DNA of 64,000 nucleotides from Aphelenchoides besseyi (lineage: Eukaryota > Nematoda > Chromadorea > Rhabditida > Aphelenchoididae): positions 13,764,001 to 13,828,000 of the forward strand of contig JAMPIQ010000002.1 in the NCBI GenBank assembly GCA_024699855.1. The letters run 5' to 3'. A model generated the notes under the pieces. That model ran no database searches. It had not been told where the DNA came from and worked only from the letters and a program-made list of their open reading frames with translations. Shown here piece after piece: positions 1-12,418 of this stretch. How positions within the stretch are numbered: the first letter of the stretch is position 1; every line of letters starts with the position of its first letter. The translations under genes were made by a program, and so were the position numbers.

Positions 1-50
1 GCTTGCTAAACTCTCTTTTAAGGGTTGCGAGTTCGATTGTGCGAAGCAAG
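1..50 (+). repeat. tRNA-derived (SINE-like) relic, plus-strand copy, cut by window edge
   Basis: The first 50 bases resemble the 3' half of a tRNA: an anticodon-arm-like GCTTGCTAAACTC, then AGGGTTGCGAGTTCGATTG, which looks like a T-arm/B-box. The same order of motifs occurs inverted at about 400-490. No intact cloverleaf can be drawn. I read it as a diverged tRNA-derived repeat rather than a working tRNA gene. Confidence 0.3.
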
Positions 51-399
51 AAATCCACGGAGCAACGAAGTGACCCGGTGCTCCGGCCACTCCCAACGGT
101 AATTTATGGCTTCGGCCTTTTGCTATATCCGACTTGGCCCAAGTCCAAGGGGAGGCGGGTTGTTGTCTTTTGTTACCCTCTGACCGGTCGTGTTTTACTT
201 TTGTGTCTAATAAACTCGTCGCCTCCACCTTCGACTACTTTCTAAGTACAAGAACGTACACGATTTCTTCGATCGTCACTTTCAAGTGCTGCGTTCTACC
301 AAAACGGCTCCAAAAAGTGAGAAAAAAGTCGATTGAATCCCTTGTAGTCACTACTATTCACTTTTTCCTTTTTGCTTTGTGGATACAAGACAGCAACTT

Positions 400-490
400 G
401 CATTCGACAGCACAGAGAATTGAACCTGCAACCTTCAAAAGTGAGTTGCAAGCCCATCACTTGCTCACTCGACTATTGCGGTTCACACTT
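400..490 (-). repeat. tRNA-derived (SINE-like) relic, minus-strand copy
   Basis: Read on the minus strand, this stretch has an A-box-like TAGTCGAGTGAG (464-475), an anticodon-loop-like GGGCTTGCAACTC, and a B-box-like GGTTCAATTC (417-426), in tRNA order and spacing. The anticodon position would read TGC. The T-stem does not pair well, so a functional tRNA is unlikely. It resembles the copy at 1-50 in the opposite orientation, which suggests two insertions of one tRNA-derived repeat, or the two ends of one inverted structure. Confidence 0.35.
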
Positions 491-1246
491 CCAGGGGAAG
501 ATTAGCGGACCATGACTCGGAACGAATTGGGTCAAACAGAACACCCCATATCTCCATAACGAAGTGGGGTATAAATAAACGGACTTTATCACGATAATCA
601 GCATAGTCGATACTACGATTTTAGCAATTTTAGTGTTTTTGGCCAATTCCGCGATTGGGCAAAAATAAGCATGATATTCACAATCAGCGTAAAATTGCGC
701 GTAGACTGATATATAATTCAACCGAAGGTGGCGGGCACCACTCACGACCTCTCCTTGTCAGGAACACGAATCAATCGATGACGCAGAAAGGTTAAGAAGA
801 GGCATATGCAGTAGGTAGAAACGACCTGATGACGTAAAAGAGTAAAAAAGAGGCGAACGAATTGTTGGCGTCGTTTGCAAAGAATCTCTCCATCAATTCG
901 CTTGTTCAATGATTTTTTGTGCGTGTTAGCAGATGGTTGTTTATTAATGATTTTGCGTAAAGGAATTTCTGTGAAATCCGCTGATTTGATAGTCAATTGA
1001 ATTCGATGATGAAATCAATTCAACGATAATAGCATTCTTGTCCCATTGCACAAAAAATGCGGATATGCAATGGTTGGAAGACAGGAATCTTTTACGCTGG
1101 TTGTTAGACGCAAAGTGTACAAACAACATCGTCGTTCAGCTTCAGTCATTCCATTCAAAAACAAGTATTAAAGTCCAATCACATTCACTCGTGTTCGTTC
1201 GTTCTTTTTTGCGTTCTTCTTTCAAATTGAAATCCTCGGATTTTAG
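491..1246. other. Intergenic, upstream of the PHYHIP-like gene
   Basis: No reading frame with recognisable protein content was seen. The last bases (about 1240-1246, ATTTTAG) form a good 3' splice acceptor immediately before the ATG at 1247. It would serve a trans-spliced leader or an intron in the 5' UTR. Confidence 0.4.
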
Positions 1247-2392
1247 ATGCCGTTCAACAACATTGAGGTTCATGAGTACTCACGAGGTGCTTTAGTCGAT
1301 TGGAACTTTCCTCGTGCTCGAAGTGAGTTGAGATTAATAGACTCAACTTTAACACTTTATTTTTATATGGCACTGAATACCAAATTACTTGGCAGGATTG
1401 CAACAATCCAGAAGACGTTTACACTCGTCGCACCAACAAAACTCGTTTCTGTATCTCCAATTTACAGTCCGGTTGTCGTTACGTGGTCGGGGTACGCATG
1501 TTGAGTTTGTATTGGGAGAACAAGACTATTGCCAAAGTTCAACAAAACTTCAAAACTGGTCAGTTCGACGGCACTCAGCTCTTTATTCTTCAATTTGCAG
1601 TTTTTTCGCAAAATCAATTGGAAAAGTTGTATGCCAAAGTGATTTATTTTGCCGGACTTCACATTTCTGCCAAGAGTTTAATCGCGTACGTGCATCGATG
1701 CAAACCAGAAAGTTATTTCGACCGATTGTACGACTATATGCCGAAGGAGATTCGGGCGTGGAGTGGCCACAATGCTTGTGCAATCAATGGCGAACCCGAA
1801 GTTAAAGGTAACCAATGACTGATCATCATAATGTTTCCAAATTCACTTGTTTGTTTCAGGACTTTGGTTTTCAACGGCAACATTTCGTGGAGATTTGCCG
1901 AATCGTAGTCCATTTGGAAATACGCTCTTTTATATTCGTCCAGAACTGATTATCGACGATGTTAACAGTTTTAATCTCTACTTCACCGATTTCTATTGCA
2001 TCACTCAACGCGCTACTCCTCACTACGTTACTCTCGTATTGTGCAAGAAATACTCGGGAGAAGATGAGTGAGTTCAAAATGACCTTTACGTTCTTGTACT
2101 TTAAACTTAGGTTTTGCAAGCAACATTTGAAGCGCTTAGATCTTTCGGCTAATCCATTTTTTGAAGCCAATTACGATGATTATGGAGATCCGAACTTTTG
2201 GGCCTGCACTTCTGTCTACGTGGAACTTTTTATCACCGAAACTGTTTCGCTTTACGATGGAAACCGCAAATATGTCACTCCTGCAGGAGAAGGTTCTCGA
2301 GTGGGCGGTAAGCTAATCAATTTACAAGTGATTCTACTGGTGTCTTTACAGGTTGTCGGCACAACGCCAACTGTGGAATTTGCAATTTGTAA
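1247..2392 (+). CDS. Phytanoyl-CoA hydroxylase-interacting protein-like (PHYHIP/PHYHIPL family)
   Basis: Five exons: 1247-1322, 1396-1807, 1860-2067, 2111-2307, 2352-2392. The C-terminal half matches the conserved PHYHIP C-terminal domain: NLYFTDFYC, a block with HYVTLVLC, then FCKQHLKRLDLSANPFF, and a Cys-rich end (CRHNANCGICNL). The N-terminal part would be the fibronectin-III-like region; a Trp in exon 1 and GCRYVVGVRM in exon 2 fit it. In vertebrates the family binds phytanoyl-CoA hydroxylase and is mainly neuronal; the role in worms is not known to me. The phase of exon 1 does not match exon 2: the clear exon 2 frame needs phase 0, but the donor at 1323 leaves one base. The first boundary is therefore uncertain or carries a one-base error. 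The ATG follows TTTTAG directly, consistent with trans-splicing. Confidence 0.75.
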
Positions 2393-2467
2393 CGAACCTT
2401 AGCACTAGTTGATCATACAAATCCTCTGAAATTTTAATCACATTTTGACTTAATTTTTATTCTTATT

Positions 2468-2473
2468 AATAAA
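2468..2473 (+). terminator. Poly(A) signal of the PHYHIP-like gene
   Basis: AATAAA lies 76 bases past the stop codon of the PHYHIP-like gene, in an A+T-rich 3' UTR. Confidence 0.55.
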
Positions 2474-5400
2474 CTCGTTTGGTAATCATCCAAGAGTAGA
2501 TGTGAATCGAGGCAAGAAAGAAAGAACGTAGATTCAAGAAAAGATTGTACCCTCAAATGTCTGTAGCTGTAAAGAATAATGAATGCAAGCTCGATGTTAA
2601 CTGTCTTATGCTAATCAACTACCAGCGTTTATCACCAATGCTAAAGTTTCAATCGTCTTTCACGACACTCAAAATAATCGATTGCGGAAAAGAACCTACC
2701 GACTTGAAGACCACAAATCAACAACGTGATTATGCCTGTGAAAGCGAGCTTATTGATCCGATTCACAAGATAAACTCACTTCTACAGGGCTAATCTCGAA
2801 GTCAGACGATTGAAAGATAGTCAGCAATAAGGAGGCCAACAATCACGAGTAAGCAAAACAATCAGCGCAAATTTTCGGAGCTCAACTCGTGTTTTATTAG
2901 CGTTTTAAATCGCATATTTCATGTCTGGAAACGATGTTAGAAATTTTCTGATCATCACATGGCGTCAAAAACAAATCGCGTCTTCAATTTGTTTGCCACT
3001 AAACGCAAAAGAGAAAAAGGTCGTGTGTTAGTTGGAAGAAGCGATTCGTGTGCCAAATGATCCGCAACAATCTCATGGTGGAAATGAAGTAAAGGCAATT
3101 AAACCCCGTTAATTTTTATCATGACCATTAATCACAGTGAGACGAAATCTTCGACTCAATGGGCTTCGATTGTGCATCGAGTTCGCAAACTTCGAGATCA
3201 GATGATCGTGAAAGCACAGGCTTCTCATCAACTGGAAACAATGACAATCGATTAACACCAACGAAACCGAATGCACGTCGAAGAGCACAAGATCGCGTCG
3301 AACCGAAATGTTGCCAATCGCTCGCTTGTCGTTTGGCCTCATCTGCATAGCCGCCAACAAATCACCAAGTTCTCTCCCGTTTTTATAATACCAATTCAGT
3401 TGTTTTGCCGCGTCCCCCGCTTCTTCCTGTCTTGTCATCATTTATCACGTTGCAAAGGGCCATAAACGGGAGAGAAAGCCGAACAAAACGCGCGGCGCGT
3501 CAACGACGCCGAAAAGCATCGTTTTCGTTCAACGTCTCGGCACAAATGTCAATGAAATGTGGCGCCAACAGCTGCATTGCTGTCTATTGTGAATTTTAAC
3601 AAAACACGCCGTTCAACATCGCAGCTCGAAAACCAAAACAAAAGGTGAGAGAGACAGCGCGACCTTTTCGAAAAACTCCATTTTTCTTCGTAGATCAAAA
3701 TCTTAAAAAAACGAGAATAGTCGATCGTTTGGCGGACAATTCAAACTGGTTTGACGAGTCTTCGTTCACTCAAGGAGTTTGTTACCGATCGACTGTAATG
3801 ATCTCAATCAAAAACAGTTCACACGAGTGTTGCAGTCATAGACAAGTGCGCTCGTTCAGACCAATCAGTTGATGGAAAAACTTGCGGTTGAATTGCTAAA
3901 AGTTTTACAACCCGAAACTTGGCCGAACAAAACGAATGTAGTCTCAAAGGAGCAACGTACTTGACCTTGACATTGTCTTTACCGTGTCCTGACTTGAACT
4001 CTGGGGAGATGCCAAGAGGACCGTGAAAATGTGGAAAGTAAACTCTTTGTGTCTTAATTTGAGCTTTGAATCGGTTTCTGTAACGCACATTACACCCCCC
4101 ACTTAACATTGAACTGTTTTTTGTTCAGGTCCCTCTGATGTCTTCAACAATTTGAAAGACGAATGAGCTGCCAAATTGTTAAAATGTGATTCGTCATTGA
4201 ATTATCGTAGGAGCGGACACAAAGATCTCAAGAGTCGAATGAAGAGAGAAAGACTCTTACCTTTCAAGTAGACATATGATAAAGTGGATTTTGGTTGAAA
4301 AGAAATGACAATCAAATGTTACAAAAAGAGAGAACACAGAGAAAGTTTGGACATAAAATGAGCGATCTGATTGGTTTGCTTGAATCTGACTGCCGTCCGA
4401 CAGAAACGCCAATTGCTATTCGGATCAGCATCAACGGTGCCGAACAACGAAAAGCCTCCAGTAATCGGAGAGTTGTGCCAACAAGCTCGAGGTTTGCGTT
4501 AAACAGCTGACAACGAGTTTTTGGCCGTTGGAATGACTGCCAATGGTGAAGACAACCGATCACAACAAACGATCCCCAAATTGTAACAGCGGCGAATACA
4601 ATCGATCAGTTTGGACGATCTGAGCGCGTATTGGCATATTGTGTGAAGCGAAGTTGAATGCAAATAGCGTCAAAAAGGCCGCTCATTTATGGCACCGGTT
4701 ATCCAATCTGACCATATGCTCCATTCCAATTGACTAATTCAGTGCCAACAAAAACAGATTGACTTTCAATTTGTACTGGTAACTCGACACAAAACTTTGC
4801 GATTCGACAATCACAAAGTTGCTTGTAAACTTTCAACAAAAGTGAACTGAAATGTGTTTGTCGGTTTAGATAAGAAGATGTTGTAGGGGCCGATAGCCAC
4901 CGATTGGAAAGTATCCTCATATATCATAATTGGATTAGTGCGATCAAAATCTTCGAAAAAGCGCGAAAGGCCACCGATTATCGTAGCGATTTGCGAAGGT
5001 CGATGGCAAACTCATCGGGCGATCGCTAATCAGCCGACCGAATTGTTTTGCTTTTGGTTCTGTTTTCATGCGTCCATCTGTGCAGTAATTGTTTCGGTTA
5101 ATCGCCGCGTATTATCGGTCGTTTTGATGCCCGGACTTTGAATTGAATGCCATCGTAACGCTTAGAAAGGCTGAGACAGAAGAAAGCAATGAGGTTAGTG
5201 AATTAAAATAAACGCCGCCATCTCATCCATCATGGCCGATCGATGGCAACATGAAATCCGCGGCTGCAGCCGCAAAGACTGTGCGGTGTAACAACGTCGT
5301 GAATTGAACTCGGACGACTATAAGCCTTTTGAAGCGGCGCCTTCAATTTGACGTACATGTAAGACACATGGTGCTCGAATCAAGAATGGACAGATCGTAC

Positions 5401-8353
5401 CCCAGAGAATTGGCGTGATCGCTGTTGAACTTTCAGAATACCGCCGCGCTCATTAACGTGCAATTTCAGTTCCCGAAATTAATGAATCCAATTGAGTGGT
5501 TGTTTTTTCTTCGACCGCGATTTCACTCCAACAGTAAATGTCTCGGGACAACGATATCAAAAGAGTTTTGGTCCAAAAAATTTACATTGTTTGCCGATTA
5601 TCCGGTATGGGACATTCGTTAGATGCCGCCAAAGGACGAACGATTTCATCCGAATGCCCGCCAAACACCGAAAACTTCCAGTAACTGATGCTAAACGTGT
5701 AGGCGCTTCGATTGTCCAGTGAATTGGCTTGAGGATAGAGTCACATGTCGGCGCAACGCTTTGAATTCAATAAGCAAAATATCCGAGACCCCAAATGTCG
5801 ACACGCCAATCAACAAGAATCTCAACGACCAAATTCACGACTCAAAAGAACAAAAAAGCGAGTTACGACCGAAGTCGAAGACCGAGAGAAGGATTCCCTT
5901 ATCCATGAAGCAGACAACCAAACTTTTCTGTAAACAAATCAGTCGCTTCCCGACATAAACACGTTGAATTCGATGCGTTTATTCAACAAAAACAACGAAG
6001 GAAATTGCGCGAACAACAAAAAGGCGACCGTTGCATTTGTTAGCAGTGGAATGGCAGCTGCAGTTGGTTGCTGTTGATAGTCGTTGGTGGCAAAACGGCA
6101 AAATTAATCATCAGCCCGCCGGCGTTGTCGCCTCTCCGAAGCTGCCGGCTCATCGGTTATCGCAGCGGTCACCGAAATCGGACGACTCAACGGGCGTGGT
6201 CGATTGTACGATTTTTCAATGTCGTCGAATTTCTTCGATGCGGACTGACAATAACAAACGAGCAGCGAAGTTCACTTGAGATGCGCAGTTGATGTCATTG
6301 CTCATTTTTCTGTTCGAATTTGTCGACTTGAAATTCACTGGTGGCGTTCGACGAGCGTATGGAAACGATCATCATCGTGAAACAGACGGCAAATGAAGCC
6401 GCTGATGTCGTTTTTACGATCGACGAGATCCGAAGCCGCCATTGTTGACCAGTCGGGTGGTTGTTTTGTTGCCACTGCAGTCGACGCCTCAAGACGAATG
6501 ACTACTTGCGACCAGTTGGATGTTCAGCTATTGATTGAAGAGCGGCGCGAAAGCTTCGCAATCCAGTAGCCGATGTTTTAATTGAGATCCGAAACGGCGG
6601 ATCGTAAATTTTACCAACTTGACAAGTGACTTTGCATTTTGCCGCCCAAATCGTTTGGACACCTTCGTACGAGAATCCCGAAAATTTGTTTCTTGGACGT
6701 TAATTATTTCAGATCTTCCATTAGTGAAGTGTTCTCTTACATCGACAGATTGTTGTTGCTGATACACCAAGAGCTTTGGGGCGACAAGTTCATGAATGAA
6801 AACGAATGATTGTGTTCTCAGCCAACATGTTTCCATTGAATACGGTAGTCGAAAGAAGAGCGCAAAAACGAAGAGCAAACGGGCGGCCGACGCTCATTGG
6901 GCGACGAAAAGAAAGTCCCGCCTTAAGAAACACAAAGAAGTCGAACTTTGCGTGTGTTATGAAAATGAATTTAGTTTTCAAATTGACTGCTGTAAACATC
7001 TTTCAATCGAGACTTTTGTTTTTGTAATAAACTGATTCTGATGTAGATTTTCGTCTGTAGATTCAACATCGAAACTTCGGTATCCGTACAACCAAACAGA
7101 TACAAAGACAATAGGCCGAAAGTGATCGTGCGATCGACCGTCGGTTCGTAGCCTCTGATTGTCACAGTAATCGGTCGAAATTCAGGGGTTCTTAAGAACA
7201 ATGAAGATAAACTTGAAATCCATTTCCCTCATTAATCTGGACACAAACACAGTGGGCAATAGACAACTCGTTTTTTTGACCGAAACTGTCGGTGGGCGGT
7301 CTTGTAACGTCGATCATCTTCTCGGTTCTTCTTTTGCGTCGCATGATGTCTCGTTAGTGGCACCGCCCTTTGCTTTCTGACGCTTCTGACCGCAGTTCAA
7401 TGCGACAGCGTGTGTTTGCTGAAAAGTTGCTCGATCGGTATCGCGGTTGGCTGCCCGGAAGGCTTAGAGGGTAGAGAAAAGTTTTAGGTTCATTAAAACG
7501 AATAGACTCCGCCCTCTTCCACTTTCTCATTCTGGCGCCTGTTCGTTGTGCTCGTCGTTTCGCCGCCTTGTCCCGGTGATTAACGACGTTCTAACCGACT
7601 TTTAATTTATTGCGCTCCCGATTTCTGCAACGCTCTTCATCGGGAATTTGCGTGTTTTTTTGCCGGAAGTTATCGTTGTGACGAAACGCGGTTGACAAAT
7701 TGATCGGAATAAATCTCTCCGTCGCGCAGATTTGTCATCCAACGGATTCGTGTAGCCGTTTGGAGGGTTCATGTTCGATTATCAGCATAATCACGACTGT
7801 GTCGCGTGACACGCTCTCGTGTTTCGCAAGAGCAACGGTCGTCTACCTGTGGCGTCGGTTTACAGCTTCAAAAAACCCAATTGCGCTATCGAGAAGCGCC
7901 AACAGATCGCTAATTTTTGCAGTTTTACGAGGTCGATTGTAAAAACACCAGTTTTATGATCTCCATCATGTTTACGAAGTGTCTTCAGCCACGTAAACGA
8001 GTCCGGTTGATTTCGCGCTTGTCGACGCTTAAATTCACTTGCTGTCCTTGTAGTCGAAAATTTGCGCATTTGTCCAACTACCACCGCAACTATCCCCTCG
8101 ATGCCGATAAATCAATTTTATGAGGTCGCAAACACAAACATCTCGTTTCGCGCCTACATGCGAATAGCTCGCTGGAGACAGAATACCGTCGCGATTCGTT
8201 GTCTCAGAGATCTTGTAAATTGTGTTCGAGGGCACAGAATCAATTTGTCCACTTCCTTTGACGAAATGCTCCCGAGAGAAACGTTTAATTGTGATTTTGT
8301 ACAACTTTTGCGTGTTCCATCGACCATTCAATCATAAACGACATATTCAGCAA
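2474..8353. other. Long non-coding stretch upstream of the Hox1 gene
   Basis: About 5.9 kb without a protein I can recognise. Open frames here are short, start at non-ATG codons and lack splice-linked partners. The stretch ends in ATATTCAG (8343-8350), an acceptor three bases before the Hox1 ATG. A large upstream region is usual for Hox genes, so cis-regulatory content is a reasonable inference, but I see no specific site I can defend. Confidence 0.4.
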
Positions 8354-9861
8354 ATGCATTGCACCGACGCATATATGGCGGCCGCATCGAGCCCATCCAT
8401 GTACTATCATCCCCATCATTTGAATCCGACCGGATCGACTAGCAACGGCAGTGGAAACGCATACATGAGCAATCAGTACGCGAACATAATGGCGGCCGCA
8501 TCAATGGGTGGACATCATTCGAATGGTTCGGTTGGAACGAATGCCTTCAACGTGCCAACATTGCCGCCAAACGCTTTTGGTATGTCTACCAATCACAACC
8601 AACCACATGTACTCAACGAGAACATCATGGCGGCCGCCGTCTCGTACGCTTCAACGGCAGTCAATTGGCCCGTTGCAAACACGGTCACCATGAATCAACA
8701 ACAAATGCAACAACCGAACGCCATAAACGCATATTCGCCGCAACGTTCGAGTCCAGCCGTTTCCGCTGGAATGTCCGTTCAACAACCGACAACTGAAAAC
8801 CAATCGGCCGAACAACAGTCTTATCCGTGGATGAAATTGAAACGTGTAACAACCAAAGTACCAGGTAGAATTTTCAATTTGTCACGCGCGAATATTCGAT
8901 AATAGAGGGCTTTCCAATTGGCAGTTTGTTGGTTCTTGTTGTTTTTCTCTCCTAAAAGTCATTGAGACCACTGAGTTCGTTTTCGATTTGTCTAACTGTC
9001 AATTAATTCAGCAACGATGGGGCTGAAAGTTATGATTTTTACGCAGTCGACTTGTTTAAAAGGCGCTCGTAAATCACCCGCCGGGACTGACAATTCCGAC
9101 GTCCGCGTTTCTCAGCAAATGGTGCGCGAGAGAAAAAAAACGTTGACACCTTGCACTTATTGTTTTAAAGCAGCCACCGATTCATTCGATTGTGCGCGAC
9201 TCATTTGTAATTAGCATTACTATAAAAAAGAGGTCATAGGCAACGGCCAATAAGATCAAAACCATGGGAGAAAATTCGCAGCGAAGCGAACGCTCGAGAT
9301 TCACACATAAACTTTTCAGTGACAAAGCAACGTCGACAGCCTCCTACGCTGGACACATCCAACAATCCGAATCGAACCAACTTCTCCAACCATCAACTAA
9401 CCGAATTGGAAAAAGAGTTTCACACGAACAAATACCTGAACAAAAATCGACGCACCGAAATAGCTCAACAACTAAAACTCAACGAGACACAAGTGAAAAT
9501 ATGGTTCCAAAATCGACGAATGAAAGACAAAAAACGACAGAAGGAGCAGGATTTTCTTGCCAAAGCGTCGACGACTACTCCAAACGCTGTTCAACGCAAT
9601 CCTTTGTCCACTTCATCCAACAATCAACTCACAAACGACTTCAAACAATCGCCGAACATGACCTGGTCATCTTCCAACACGCAACTAAAACGAAATAGTG
9701 GTGCAAGTAACGTAACCGCTTCATCGTCAACACCGACCTCTGGTTCGGCACTTTCAAACTCGTCACTTTCCGACACTTCGACCGTTTCCTCAACCAACGT
9801 TTCCAATGTTTCGCCCGTCGCATCACCCACACAGTATCCCGTCAAAAACTCGCCCTGTTAA
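8354..9861 (+). CDS. ceh-13: Labial/Hox1-class homeodomain transcription factor
   Basis: Two exons, 8354-8864 and 9320-9861, join in phase to 350 aa. The Hox hexapeptide YPWM (residues 157-160) lies near the end of exon 1. The homeodomain (about 185-244) starts near [18 protein letters not shown] and ends [14 protein letters not shown]. The pair TNF...[10 protein letters not shown] and [16 protein letters not shown] is diagnostic of the labial/Hox1 class, whose C. elegans member is ceh-13. Such proteins bind DNA with a PBC cofactor through the hexapeptide and pattern the anterior body. The N-terminal part is rich in Asn, Ser, Gln and Ala and repeats the motif MAAA three times. The C-terminal tail is Ser/Thr-rich. 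The intron (455 nt) is far longer than most here and separates hexapeptide from homeodomain, as in many Hox genes. Orthology is inferred from class-specific residues; the symbol is by class, not by tree. Confidence 0.93.
8375..8638 (+). repeat. Threefold ATGGCGGCCGC repeat inside Hox1 exon 1
   Basis: The 11-mer ATGGCGGCCGC occurs three times (near 8375, 8489 and 8628), each in the same frame and each encoding Met-Ala-Ala-Ala, in contexts AYMAAAS, NIMAAAS and NIMAAAV. The last two share a longer protein context. The G+C-rich octamer is rare elsewhere in this A+T-leaning sequence. Confidence 0.7.
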
Positions 9862-12061
9862 GTTTATTTAAGGCTCTGAAGTTAGTTGCAAGCCGTTTGG
9901 ACCCTTCCAATTCATTACCATCTTTAGTGCCTTGTAAACCTTTTCGTGCAACATCAACTTTCTATTATGAACAAACATCCCTGTCTTTTTACTTGTTTTC
10001 CATTCTCAATTCGTTTTCAATTCCTATGGTTTGTATTTAAACTTCGCCCACCGTAATCCGTCCGTCAAGCGGCACTTGATTGGATTAGTTCTCGAGTCGA
10101 AATGACCGCATGTCTTCGTGTCTTTGCAATGCAAATTTCTATCGTGACCTTTGCATTTCAAAAAGCTTTGTCTTCATGATTCTCGTATTGTATTCACGAC
10201 TAAAAGCGAAGGTCCAAAGCTACAGTTACCTCCGAGTTCTAGACTCTCAAGACTTTTTTCGATACAACCGACCAAAAGAAACTTTGAAGTTGATAAAAAT
10301 AATTCGTTAAAAACTCAAAACTGTGCTGTCATTCAATGGCCATCGAATAGCCGAATCTTTAGCCCCAATAACCATATAGACAGTTCTTTGTTCGAATCTT
10401 CTCTTTTTTTCAACCACAATCACCGAATGATGGATGAGCGAATTTTAAAGCCACAAAAAGCATCCTTCCGGCGAATTGGCCGACCGTCACGCATCCTGCG
10501 CATGTCATTTGACTGGCAACTTGGCAGTCAAACACAATCCGCATGCTGTTTTGACTTCGAAAAAAACTGACTTCAAAATCATTCGGTAGTAAATTGACAA
10601 GAAGAATCTGAACTTCAACAACACACACGACAAACATGCGGTCTTTCGAAGAGTCTCGTAACAAACCTTTTTCACGTGCAAGTATAACTAATTTATATGT
10701 TCGATAGTAATCTCTTATGGTAACTTGTTTTGTTCATCATGTGGGTACAATTCCGATTTTTTAGTTCGAATTAGTTGCAATCATAATCTTATTCGTAATA
10801 AACCATTGAAAGGAGAACAGCAAAGTTTTTGTCGTATTTGAGTTTTGTTGTTCATTTACAAACGTCAAGACAACACGTCAATTTGATCGTCCGACACCAC
10901 GTAATCAACCAATTCCCGAGTGTTGGTGCCAATGGCGGAGTATCAGGCGGCAAACTACGATGAAGAAATCAGGTTCATCGTGAAGTGGCGGAGGACGGGA
11001 ATATCCTTCGCGGATGATTGATTATCTTTGCTCTTGTGGCGGGCGGCATTCGACCTCTAGCATGATTGGGGGATCTCCAACTTAGAGTTTTTGTTCAACT
11101 ATAATCGAATTTTCTTCTGAATACAAAAGAAAACATTTAAAACAATGAACAGATTTGCGGTCGAATGTCTTGGAGAAGCCGAACGATGTTAAAAAAAAGT
11201 TGATACTCAATAAACGATAAGCAATGTAGTACAAAAATTGTTATCAAAAGCAAGAAATTGTCAAGTAAAACATCTTCATTGTCGCATTCGTTCTTGATGA
11301 CTTCGAAAAATGACCAACACTTGACGTTTGCAGACAATCGCTCCTTTGGCGCTGCATTCCAATTCATCATCCCGACCGGTAATCCATTACGTTTGCGGAA
11401 CAGGACGTTCACCGCAAGACTCGTTTGCCTCACTTCTAATCAGCTCACTACTTCATCATCTTAGCGAGCTTTTGTCAACATTCTTGTTAATACACCAAAG
11501 CAGCAATAACACCCGATGGGTCGATCAATTATTCTTCAGCCAAAACACAATTTGTCAATTTCCACGTTAAATAGGATGATTCAAGTTTCGACATTGAATT
11601 TGTGATGATTTCATAAGCCAAAAGATAACGGAACAAACAATGTTTAAGTGATCTTCGTTTAGTTTGTTCTTTCACTTAATCTTCAGCTCAATCAGCTTAT
11701 GGCCGTTTGGTAACCAGCTTAACCGCCAACTTCAATAAAAACACACACGACCTTAGCATAACGGTAACCACCGGATGTCATAAAACCGCCCGTGGAATGT
11801 CAAGAATAGTGATCGGTGCCTTTTAACTGACGACTTAGCTGATTTGCCGCTCAATCGGATCAAAGAAACACCACCGCCCGCAGTTGGAGGTGTGTAATGC
11901 AGATAGAAAGGCGCGAGTTTGTGGCGATTAATACAATAAGCGGTTCCGATTGATGGCCAGTCAGTCAATTAAGCTTCTTCAGGGTCATTTTTCGTGCTGT
12001 TGTCATCAAATAAGCGCAATACAAAACAATCGAGCACAAGCATTTCAACTGTTCTATCAAA
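9862..12061. other. Hox1 3' region and intergenic sequence
   Basis: Downstream of the Hox1 stop, an AATAAA at 10797-10802 could end a long 3' UTR. Nothing else in this stretch has convincing coding character. Short frames on both strands lack start context and splice partners. Confidence 0.4.
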
Positions 12062-12298
12062 ATGCCATTTGTGTTGGTAGTTTTTGATTCGTTCCAAAAG
12101 TTGAATGTCGAATGCAACAACCAGTCTATTGAATATTCTGTTGAGGCAAATGGCAAGGTCCAGATTTCGCAGCCATCGAACAGAAGTGTTGGCAGTGCGC
12201 AAATATTACTGTTGGACTTGAAATTCGAAGGCATTTGGAGTCGTGTTACTTTTTGGCATAATAAATGGAAGGTAAATAACGAGATTGCACACCGTTGA
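12062..12298 (+). CDS. Possible small open reading frame, unrecognised
   Basis: A frame opening with ATG encodes about 78 aa (MPFVLVVFDSFQKLNVECNN...), or 70 aa ending in KWK if the GTAAAT after it is a splice donor. I do not recognise it. The opposite strand is also open (11969-12202) with equally plausible composition, so the coding strand cannot be decided by eye. No convincing downstream exon was found. Confidence 0.25.
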   Translation: MPFVLVVFDSFQKLNVECNNQSIEYSVEANGKVQISQPSNRSVGSAQILLLDLKFEGIWSRVTFWHNKWKVNNEIAHR

Positions 12299-12418
12299 CA
12301 AACTTGGCACATTGTGAAGGGTATAAGTTTGAGAGACATATTATTCAAAATACTCGTTTTTGGTTGACCAATTCAGAAGTCATTAAGTTTCCAAATTGAA
12401 ACTTTTGCGAACTTGCGG

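Noticed and set aside
134..505. 123-codon frame at the left edge
   Set aside because: Its second half lies over the minus-strand tRNA-like relic, and the protein has no domain features.
11753..12348. Minus-strand frames next to the cystatin-like exon
   Set aside because: They lie downstream of the cystatin-like stop codon and lack an ATG or matched splice sites, so they cannot be its missing exons.
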